The notes beneath the pieces are model-generated. The model searched no databases, was not told the DNA's origin, and saw nothing but the letters and a program-made list of their open reading frames with translations. The position numbers and the translations under genes are program-made. Shown here piece by piece: positions 1-4,601 of a DNA stretch of 6,056 bases (position 1 is its first letter; every line of letters starts with the position of its first letter). This DNA comes from Pseudomonadota bacterium (GTDB lineage Bacteria; Pseudomonadota; Gammaproteobacteria; Burkholderiales; Burkholderiaceae_C), in NCBI GenBank assembly GCA_023460715.1, contig JAEWPH010000210.1, forward strand, positions 1 to 6,056, read 5' to 3'.

Positions 1-411
1 GCCGTCGAGGCCGCGCGTGCCGGCGAGCAGGGCCGGGGCTTTGCCGTGGTGGCGGGCGAGGTGCGGGCGCTGGCCCAGCGCAGCGCCACGGCCGCCGGCG
101 AGATCCGCACACTGATCGGCGAGTCGGGCGGGCACATCGCCCGCGGCGCCGGCCAGATGCAGTCCGCCGGGCAGACCATCGGCGAAGTGGTCGACTCGGT
201 GGCCTACGTGAACACGCTGATGGCGCAGATCGGCCAGGCGGCGCGCGAACAGTCGCAGGGCATCGCACAGGTGAACGGCGCCGTGGTGGACCTGGACCGC
301 GTCACCCAGCAGAACGCCGCGCTGGTGCAGGAGTCGGCCGCGGCAGCATCCAGCGTGAACGGCAACGCCACCATGCTGGGGCGCACGCTGGCAGTGTTCA
401 CGCTGCCGTGA
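1..411 (+). CDS. Methyl-accepting chemotaxis protein, C-terminal fragment (5' end outside window)
   Basis: This is the cytoplasmic signalling end of a chemoreceptor, which controls the CheA kinase through CheW at the cell pole. The frame is open from base 1 and gives 136 residues before TGA at 409-411. Residues 1-40 hold the hallmark tip of the MCP coiled-coil hairpin ([20 protein letters not shown], followed by VRALAQRS), the part that contacts CheA and CheW. The rest is the descending helix with the usual Ala/Gln/Glu-rich heptads ([25 protein letters not shown]), where methylation sites normally lie. The sensor domain, transmembrane segments and HAMP domain are upstream and not visible, so the ligand cannot be named. 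The protein ends in VFTLP about 20 residues after the last helix; no C-terminal NWETF-type pentapeptide for CheR/CheB docking is present. The family call is certain; the specific receptor is unknown. Confidence 0.96.
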   Translation, partial: AVEAARAGEQGRGFAVVAGEVRALAQRSATAAGEIRTLIGESGGHIARGAGQMQSAGQTIGEVVDSVAYVNTLMAQIGQAAREQSQGIAQVNGAVVDLDRVTQQNAALVQESAAAASSVNGNATMLGRTLAVFTLP

Positions 412-480
412 GTGGCGGCCCCGGTCAGGGTCCCGCCCCTGCGGAAGGCATCGCCATCACAGCCACGGCGACGCCCGGAC

Positions 481-560
481 TAAAAACGGTTTGCTCCTGA
501 AAAAGGAGCTGGACGCGCTTGTCAAACAAGGATTTCAGGTTTGAATGCCATTGAAACCTT
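481..560. repeat. Intergenic multi-hairpin repeat, Comamonadaceae-like
   Basis: Three consecutive hairpins can be read here. The first has a 6-bp stem, 493-498 with 504-509, and a GAAAA loop. The second has a 4-bp stem, 518-521 with 527-530. The third has a 6-bp stem, 537-542 with 554-559, and an 11-base loop. The order (short stem-loop, GCGCTTG..CAAG, then a GGTTT..AAACC pair) resembles short dispersed intergenic elements I recall from Acidovorax and relatives, but that likeness is from memory and was not searched. The stretch is AT-richer than the flanking genes. It lies between two convergent genes, where such elements often sit, and may also help stop transcription of queF on the - strand. 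Confidence 0.45.
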
Positions 561-569
561 GACGCAGCA

Positions 570-591
570 AGCGCAGTGCGCTCTCTTTTTT
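570..591 (+). terminator. Rho-independent terminator after the chemotaxis gene
   Basis: A 5-bp GC-rich stem (AGCGC at 570-574 with GCGCT at 578-582, loop AGT) is followed by CTC and six consecutive T residues at 586-591. The T run is on the + strand, so it fits the chemotaxis gene that ends at 411. The stem is short, which lowers the confidence, and the distance from the stop codon is about 160 bases. Confidence 0.6.
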
Positions 592-613
592 GAGATAACC
601 CGCAGCGCACCGG

Positions 614-1459
614 TTACTGCCGCGCCGTGCGCACGTTGGCCGGCAACTGCTGCGGGTGGCTGGTGCGCAGCGGGTTGATGTCCAGCCCGCCGCGGCGCGT
701 GTACCGGGCGTACACGGCCAGCTTGATGGGTTGGCAGCGCGTCCACACGTCCATGAAGATGCGCTCCACGCACTGCTCGTGGAATTCGTTGTGGTTGCGA
801 AAGCTCACCAGGTATTTCAGCAGCCCTTCCTGGTCGATTTGCGGGCCGCTGTAGCGGATCTGCACGCTGCCCCAGTCCGGCTGGCCGGTGACCAGGCAGT
901 TGCTCTTGAGCAGGTGGCTGACCAGCGTCTCGGTGACGGGCGCGTCGGTGTGGTTGGCTTTGAGCAGCTCGGGCGCGGGCGTGTACTGCGTGCACTCCAC
1001 GTCCAGCCGGTCGAGCAGCAGGCCGTCCAGCTCGTGCACCGGCTCGCGGTCGAACAGGTCGGGCAGCAGCAGCTTCACGCCCACGCTGGACGCATGCGCC
1101 GCGCCGCGCCAGGCGGCCTCGCTCAGGTCGGTCCGCAGGCGCGCCTGCACCTCGGCCGCATCGGCGAAGCGCGTGTTGTTGAAGCTGTTCAGGTAGAGCT
1201 TGAACGACTTGCTCTCGATGATGTTGGGCGTCTCGCAGGGCACGGTGATGTGCGCGATCGCCACCTGCGGCTTGCCGCGCGGGGTGAGCCACGACAGCTC
1301 GAAGGCCGTCCACAGGTCGGCGCCGAAGAAGGGCGCCTGGCCGTCGATGCCGATCTCGGCCCGCTTGCCGGCGCGCGGAATGGGAAAGAGCAGCGAGGCG
1401 TCGTACTGGTCCACATAGGCCGAGGACTTGCCGAGCTGGGATTGTTCTGGGGTGTTCAT
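614..1459 (-). CDS. queF: NADPH-dependent 7-cyano-7-deazaguanine reductase QueF
   Basis: QueF reduces the nitrile of preQ0 to the aminomethyl group of preQ1 with two NADPH, the last free-base step before insertion into tRNA in queuosine biosynthesis; it is cytosolic. The protein is 281 residues, close to the roughly 280 of the long, tandem T-fold (YqcD-type) class. Cys188 and Asp195 (NCLVTGQPD) match the nucleophile and general acid, spaced seven apart as in the E. coli enzyme. The family motif ESKSFKLY is at residues 82-89, and His227-Glu228 (FHEQCVE) match the substrate-binding pair. The ATG at 1459 is chosen because it gives the family's usual length and N-terminus; the frame stays open about 99 codons further upstream, but that part shows no family similarity and has a TTG at its far end. 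No clear Shine-Dalgarno sequence precedes the ATG, and no preQ1 riboswitch is recognisable. Confidence 0.97.
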   Translation of the reverse strand: MNTPEQSQLGKSSAYVDQYDASLLFPIPRAGKRAEIGIDGQAPFFGADLWTAFELSWLTPRGKPQVAIAHITVPCETPNIIESKSFKLYLNSFNNTRFADAAEVQARLRTDLSEAAWRGAAHASSVGVKLLLPDLFDREPVHELDGLLLDRLDVECTQYTPAPELLKANHTDAPVTETLVSHLLKSNCLVTGQPDWGSVQIRYSGPQIDQEGLLKYLVSFRNHNEFHEQCVERIFMDVWTRCQPIKLAVYARYTRRGGLDINPLRTSHPQQLPANVRTARQ

Positions 1460-1539
1460 GGAGCGGGATCGGGTGAAGGCCGGCAATGGCTGAAGAAAAG
1501 GGGACGGCCCGGCAAAGGGGGGGCCGGGATGGCGTAATT

Positions 1540-1555
1540 GCGGCAGATCTGCCGC
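1540..1555. promoter_or_regulatory. Perfect 16-bp palindrome upstream of queF
   Basis: GCGGCAGATCTGCCGC is a perfect dyad with no spacer, lying 81 bases upstream of the queF start. The size suits a dimeric regulator's operator. It has no T run on either side, so it is not a typical terminator. The binding protein, if any, is unknown. Confidence 0.35.
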
Positions 1556-1741
1556 TTCTCCCGTGCAACGTGAGTCACGCTGGGCCACATCCGAGGTGTC
1601 TGCAACCCGCGTGGCCGTCGGGTTGCCATTGTCGTTGAGACCTGCCCTGAGCGCAGCTTGCCGCTCCATGGCGTGCGTCTCCGTTGCTTGAGCCTGTTTG
1701 CCGACGGCATAGCGCCACCGGTCGCGAAAAGAATGGTTTTC

Positions 1742-1786
1742 TTGACTATTTGACAAGCAAACATGACATGGATAAAGTCACGTCAA
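1742..1786. promoter_or_regulatory. Cluster of TTGAC/GTCAA half-sites overlapping the promoter (candidate operator)
   Basis: TTGAC occurs at 1742-1746 and 1750-1754, ATGAC at 1763-1767, GTCA at 1777-1780 and GTCAA at 1782-1786. The inner pair forms TGAC-N9-GTCA (1764-1780), centred on the promoter spacer and -10 hexamer. One TTGAC is part of the -35 hexamer, so some repetition may be coincidence. The downstream operon encodes a small XRE regulator that could bind here to control its own expression; that is inference. Confidence 0.3.
1750..1778 (+). promoter_or_regulatory. Sigma70-type promoter for the membrane protein/XRE operon
   Basis: A perfect -35 hexamer TTGACA (1750-1755) is followed by an exact 17-base spacer and TAAAGT (1773-1778), which matches the -10 consensus at four of six positions. 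Transcription would start near 1785, about 20 bases before the ATG at 1805. An alternative in-frame ATG at 1763 lies inside the spacer and would be upstream of this start, which supports using 1805. Confidence 0.65.
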
Positions 1787-1794
1787 CCTTACAT

Positions 1795-1798
1795 GGAG
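1795..1798 (+). promoter_or_regulatory. Ribosome binding site deciding the start at 1805
   Basis: GGAG lies six bases before the ATG at 1805. The upstream in-frame ATG at 1763 has no such sequence and falls within the predicted promoter. Confidence 0.65.
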
Positions 1799-1804
1799 TG
1801 GCCG

Positions 1805-2221
1805 ATGTCTGTTCTCACCTCGCCGCGTTCTGCGGCTGTTTCCTCATCTACCCGGCGCTATGTGGTGCGCACAATGGGCTTCATGGCCGCCTATTGCCTG
1901 CTGAACATGGCCGCGATCTTCGGCGTCTTCGATGCGTGGATCGGCACGCCGACGGGCTGGGTGCTGGCACTGGCGGTGGCGCTGCCGATCGCGGGCCAGG
2001 CCTGGGCCCTGCTGCGGTTGATCGTGGACAGCGATGAGTTCCTGCGCGTGCTGTGGGCCAAGCGCGTCATCTGGAGTGCCGGCGTGGTCATGGTGGTGTG
2101 CACGGCTTGGGGCTTTGGCGAGAGCTATGCCAATGCGCCGCACCTGAACGCCTGGCTGATCTTTCCGCTGTTCTGGGCCGTCTCGGCCGTGGTGTGGCCC
2201 TTTGTGCGCTCCAGCCGCTGA
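1805..2221 (+). CDS. Small four-helix inner-membrane protein of unknown function
   Basis: The protein has 138 residues from the ATG at 1805. I see four hydrophobic segments, at about residues 22-42, 50-74, 87-107 and 115-134, separated by short loops. The loop after the second holds a charged patch (DSDEFLRVLWAKR) and the one after the third holds GESYANAPHLNAW; both resemble sequences I associate with short hypothetical membrane proteins in Proteobacteria that sit next to small XRE regulators, though this is recalled, not searched. A Ser/Arg-rich tail of about 20 residues precedes the first helix, with Arg17, Arg18 and Arg22 suggesting a cytoplasmic N-terminus by the positive-inside rule. 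No signal peptide or catalytic motif is visible. The XRE gene starts 8 bases after the stop, so the two are very likely co-transcribed and translationally coupled. Function unknown; it could be a sensor or a partner of the regulator. Confidence 0.88.
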   Translation: MSVLTSPRSAAVSSSTRRYVVRTMGFMAAYCLLNMAAIFGVFDAWIGTPTGWVLALAVALPIAGQAWALLRLIVDSDEFLRVLWAKRVIWSAGVVMVVCTAWGFGESYANAPHLNAWLIFPLFWAVSAVVWPFVRSSR

Positions 2222-2229
2222 GTGGGCCG

Positions 2230-2469
2230 ATGAAGAACAGCTTACGTGTGCTGCGCGCCGAAGCCGGCTGGACGCAGGCCCAGCTCGCCGAGCGCCTGGC
2301 TGTCTCCCGCCAGGCCGTGAATGCGCTGGAGGTGGAAAAGCACGATCCCTCGTTGGACCTGGCCTACCGCATCAGTGTGGTGTTCGGCCGGCCGGTCGAG
2401 GACATCTTCGAGAACCCGCACCGCCCGCCGGCTGAAGGGGGGAGCCCCGGGTTCGGATCCGGTGAGTGA
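2230..2469 (+). CDS. Small XRE-family helix-turn-helix transcriptional regulator
   Basis: This 79-residue protein consists almost entirely of one Cro/C1-type DNA-binding domain. Helix 2 of the fold is TQAQLAERLAV (residues 15-25), and the recognition helix begins SRQAVNALE (residues 26-34). EKHDPSLDLAYRISVVFG and PVEDIFEN follow, the usual end of the YozG-like single-domain group. Residues 63-79 are a Gly/Pro-rich disordered tail. There is no separate ligand-binding or dimerisation domain, so any signal probably comes through dimerisation or through a partner. The start at 2230 gives the classic MKNSLRVLRAEAGWTQ beginning; a longer frame starting at 2053 runs through the membrane-protein gene and is discarded. 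The Shine-Dalgarno is weak, in keeping with coupling to the gene 8 bases upstream. It probably represses its own operon, but that is inferred from family habit. Confidence 0.92.
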   Translation: MKNSLRVLRAEAGWTQAQLAERLAVSRQAVNALEVEKHDPSLDLAYRISVVFGRPVEDIFENPHRPPAEGGSPGFGSGE

Positions 2470-2507
2470 CGGAGCCGTGGCAAAGAGCTCTGCAGCCGCG
2501 CGGCGTG

Positions 2508-3464
2508 TCACTGGAACTCGCGTTCGCGCAGCCACTTGGTGGCGATCCACTTCGAGCCCGCCCGCACCGGCGATCCGCCGTGCAGCGTGCCGGTGCTGGG
2601 ATCGGCTCGGTCGTAGCTGAAGAACACCGCGTTGCCGCGCCGCGGAGCCACCTCCAGGTGGGCATCGGGGAACACGGTGCCGCCGCCTTGCTCGGGCTCG
2701 TTCAGGTAGATCACCAGCGTGGCCAGGCGCTGGCCGCCGCGGCGCAGGATGGTGGCGGTGCCGGGTTCCTTGGGGTCGAAATAGTCGTAGTGGGGCTTGT
2801 ATTCGGCGCCCGGGCGGTAATGCAGCACCTGCAGGCCCTCGCCGTTCTCGACGGGCCAGTTCACCAGCCGGGCGATGCGCTCTTCCAGGCGGCGGACCAC
2901 CTCGTTCTCGCCGCGCTGGAAGAACATGCCGTCGCTGGTGCGGTCTTCGTTGACCTCTTCGCCGCCGGTGCGCGTGGCCACCGTCAGCGAGCGGGCCAGG
3001 CGCGGCTCGGCCGCGGCCACGATGGCGTCGCATTCCTCGGGCGACAGCAGGTTGCCGAACAGCACCACGCGCGGCCGCGCCATGACCATCAGCACCTCGA
3101 CCTCGCGGTCGCCCACGTCGATGCGCAAAGGCGAGGCCGACAGGTCGGGTTCGGGCACGGCCACCGCTGCAGCCACAGCAGCCGCTGCGACCGGGGCCTC
3201 TGCGGGCGCGGCAGCGCCTCCGTCACGGGCCCGGACCAGGTCGTTCAGGTGGGCGCGCAGCACATGCTCCATGGCGTAGGTGGCCACGTCCTCCGACCAG
3301 CCCGCGTCGAGCATGGATTGCAGCACCACCGGCCCCGTGAAGCCGGCCTGCGCCTGCGCGATGATCCATTCCCGCAGCTCGGGCGTGATGGCCCGGGCGG
3401 CGGCTTGGTCATCCATGGCAGAGGCGGTGGCGGCGGAAGAGGAGGGGCTCGTGCGTGGTGGCAT
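2508..3464 (-). CDS. 2-oxoglutarate/Fe(II)-dependent dioxygenase, prolyl 4-hydroxylase type
   Basis: The enzyme is expected to couple 2-oxoglutarate decarboxylation to hydroxylation of a protein or peptide, likely at proline; the substrate is unknown. In the 318-residue reading, iron ligands are His225 and Asp227 (HYDYFD) and His295 (LHGGSPV), with Lys305 ten residues after the distal histidine to bind 2-oxoglutarate (SKWIATKW). RTSDGMFF (175-182), LQVLHYRPGAEYKPHYD and LVIYLNEPEQGGGTVFP are the standard P4Hc blocks. An extra N-terminal helical domain (about 26-75) and an Ala/Pro-rich linker (about 83-105) precede the catalytic domain. The start is uncertain: ATG at 3464 or at 3416 (302 residues); neither has a Shine-Dalgarno sequence, and the Ser/Ala-rich first 16 residues make 3416 quite possible. 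The gene follows yaaA on the same strand after 95 bases and ends 38 bases from the convergent XRE gene, with no terminator evident between them. Confidence 0.93.
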   Translation of the reverse strand: MPPRTSPSSSAATASAMDDQAAARAITPELREWIIAQAQAGFTGPVVLQSMLDAGWSEDVATYAMEHVLRAHLNDLVRARDGGAAAPAEAPVAAAAVAAAVAVPEPDLSASPLRIDVGDREVEVLMVMARPRVVLFGNLLSPEECDAIVAAAEPRLARSLTVATRTGGEEVNEDRTSDGMFFQRGENEVVRRLEERIARLVNWPVENGEGLQVLHYRPGAEYKPHYDYFDPKEPGTATILRRGGQRLATLVIYLNEPEQGGGTVFPDAHLEVAPRRGNAVFFSYDRADPSTGTLHGGSPVRAGSKWIATKWLREREFQ

Positions 3465-3522
3465 GGCGGTATGCGTGCGTCGTCAGGCGTTGGAGCGTAA
3501 AGGGAGGGAGGATGGCAGCCAG

Positions 3523-3545
3523 GGCTGCGGCCGGAGCCGCCAGCC
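3523..3545 (-). other. GC-rich hairpin between yaaA and the dioxygenase gene
   Basis: GGCTG (3523-3527) pairs with CAGCC (3541-3545) and CGGC (3528-3531) with GCCG (3536-3539), leaving one bulged base at 3540 and a four-base loop. No T run follows on the - strand, so it is a weak terminator at best. It could cause partial attenuation or protect the 3' end of the yaaA message, leaving the two genes loosely coupled. Confidence 0.25.
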
Positions 3546-3559
3546 TAAAGCGTTTGGGG

Positions 3560-4339
3560 TCAGGCCGCCAGCTTGCGGCGGAACACCAGGCGCTCGGGGG
3601 AGGAGGCCGCGGCGTCGAAAGCATAGCCTTCCAGGTCAAAACCCTCCAGCTTGCGCGGGGTCGTCACGCCGTGCTGGATGGCGTAGCGGGCCATCAGCCC
3701 GCGCGCGCGCTTGGCGTGAAAGCTGATGATCTTGTACTGCCCGCCCTTCCAGTCCTCGAAAACGCAGTCGATCACGCGTGCCTTGAGCACCTTGCGGTCC
3801 ACCGACTTGAAATACTCCTGCGAGGCCAGGTTGACGATGACCGGCGTGGCGTCGGCCTGCAGGCGGGCGTTGAGGTGCTCGGCAATGCGCGCGCCCCAGA
3901 ACTGGTAGAGGTTCGCGCCTGCGTCCGTCGCCAGCCGGGTGCCCATTTCCAGCCGGTAGGGCTGCATCCAGTCCAGGGGCCGTAGCACGCCGTAGAGCCC
4001 GCTCAGGATGGCGATGTGTTCCTGTGCCCAGTCCAGCTCGGCGCGCGAGAGGCTCTGCGCCTGCAGGCCTTCGTACACGTCGCCGTTGAAGGCCAGCACG
4101 GCTTGGCGCGCGTTGCGGGCCGAGTACTTCGGGCTCCAGGCGGCGTAGCGCCCTACGTTCAGCGCCGCCAGCGGGTCACTGATGTCCATGAGCGAGGCCA
4201 CCTGCTGCGGCGACAGGCCGCGCAACACCTCGATCAGCTCCCGGGTCTGGGCCGGGAAGGAGGGCAGAGTGTGGGGCAGCCCATCGGGCAGCGGGGTGTC
4301 GTAGTCCAGCGACTTGGCAGGGGACAGCAGGAACAGCAT
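3560..4339 (-). CDS. yaaA: Peroxide stress protein YaaA (DUF328/UPF0246 family)
   Basis: YaaA lowers intracellular unincorporated iron during hydrogen peroxide stress in E. coli and so limits Fenton damage to DNA and protein; it is cytosolic and its biochemical activity remains uncertain. The 259-residue product is nearly the same length as the E. coli protein (258). Family blocks are complete: [16 protein letters not shown] at residues 1-16, FNGDVYEGL (84-92), [20 protein letters not shown] (112-131), [13 protein letters not shown] (169-181) and [13 protein letters not shown] (208-220). The ATG at 4339 is preferred, since it gives the family N-terminus; an in-frame ATG at 4351 would add four residues but abuts the AAGGA at 4352-4356 with no spacing. 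The frame remains open beyond 4351, but that part is arginine-rich and without similarity. No OxyR site was identifiable by eye. The dioxygenase gene lies downstream and may be co-transcribed. Confidence 0.97.
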   Translation of the reverse strand: MLFLLSPAKSLDYDTPLPDGLPHTLPSFPAQTRELIEVLRGLSPQQVASLMDISDPLAALNVGRYAAWSPKYSARNARQAVLAFNGDVYEGLQAQSLSRAELDWAQEHIAILSGLYGVLRPLDWMQPYRLEMGTRLATDAGANLYQFWGARIAEHLNARLQADATPVIVNLASQEYFKSVDRKVLKARVIDCVFEDWKGGQYKIISFHAKRARGLMARYAIQHGVTTPRKLEGFDLEGYAFDAAASSPERLVFRRKLAA

Positions 4340-4351
4340 GGTGCGGATCAT

Positions 4352-4356
4352 TCCTT
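4352..4356 (-). promoter_or_regulatory. Shine-Dalgarno sequence for yaaA
   Basis: AAGGA on the - strand lies 12 bases before the ATG at 4339 and directly against the ATG at 4351. Twelve bases is longer than ideal but workable, while zero is not, so it favours 4339. Confidence 0.45.
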
Positions 4357-4459
4357 CGGATGCGAGGTGCGTGCGTGACAGCCTGCCAGGCCGGCATGCG
4401 GCGGGGCGGCGATGCAGTCGCCGCGCCCGGCGCGCCGGCCTCAGGCCCGCCATGGTAGG

Positions 4460-4491
4460 CACAAAAGGGAAGCGGCCCATGATGGGCCGCT
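4460..4491 (-). terminator. Rho-independent terminator of the RNase E gene
   Basis: A perfect 9-bp stem (4471-4479 with 4483-4491, three-base loop) is followed on the - strand by TCCC and four T residues. The T tract lies on the side expected for a - strand transcript, so it would end rne transcription about 110 bases after its stop codon and insulate yaaA. The T run is short and offset by four bases, which lowers confidence in strong termination. Confidence 0.65.
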
Positions 4492-4555
4492 GGAAGGGGT
4501 TCGTGCGGCACAGCGGCCGCACGGAGGTGCCCGGTCTGCCAGAGCTGCGCTGAAC

Positions 4556-4572
4556 CAGCCCTTCGCGGGCTG
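4556..4572 (-). other. Small hairpin just after the RNase E stop codon
   Basis: CAGCCC (4556-4561) pairs with GGGCTG (4567-4572) around a five-base loop that reads GCGAA on the - strand. There is no T run, so it may simply protect the 3' end of the rne message. Confidence 0.25.
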
Positions 4573-4601
4573 CCCATTGTTGGGGCGGGTTCAGCGGTGC
4601 C

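Larger units (their letters stand above)
1460..1804. other. Divergent intergenic region between queF and the membrane-protein gene
   Basis: This 345-base gap has no convincing gene. It contains a G/C-rich hairpin (1508-1513 with 1523-1528), a perfect palindrome at 1540-1555, and the + strand promoter and half-site cluster at 1742-1786. An open frame on the - strand runs through it in phase with queF, but GC-rich DNA commonly leaves such frames open, and its translation (for example the stretch [10 protein letters not shown]) looks non-coding. I could not find a good -35/-10 pair for queF itself. Confidence 0.6.
4340..4601. other. Intergenic region between rne and yaaA
   Basis: No gene is supported here. 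Going left to right it holds the yaaA leader, a perfect 7-bp hairpin (4406-4412 with 4418-4424), a 12-bp palindrome CCGGCGCGCCGG (4427-4438), the strong terminator hairpin at 4471-4491, and a 6-bp hairpin at 4556-4572. A yaaA promoter must lie in this gap if yaaA is not read through from rne, but I could not pick out convincing -35 and -10 hexamers. Confidence 0.55.

Noticed and set aside
656..1537. Long + strand reading frame (293 codons) opposite queF
   Set aside because: It is the antisense shadow of queF with Val/Ala/Leu/His-biased composition and no recognisable domain.
1460..1560. preQ1 riboswitch before queF
   Set aside because: No preQ1 class I-like C-rich stem-loop with A-rich tail, nor a class II-like arrangement next to the start, could be recognised.
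522..1568. Long - strand reading frame (348 codons) overlapping queF
   Set aside because: It is a different frame over the clear queF gene, its translation is Arg/Ala/His-rich low complexity typical of a GC-rich shadow, and it shows no family motif.
1763..1804. Upstream ATG at 1763 as start of the membrane protein
   Set aside because: It lies inside the spacer of the predicted promoter and lacks a ribosome binding site, whereas the ATG at 1805 has GGAG at a six-base spacing.
2466..3500. Long + strand reading frame (344 codons) opposite the dioxygenase gene
   Set aside because: The opposite strand encodes a complete P4H-type enzyme with all catalytic residues; this frame is its shadow.
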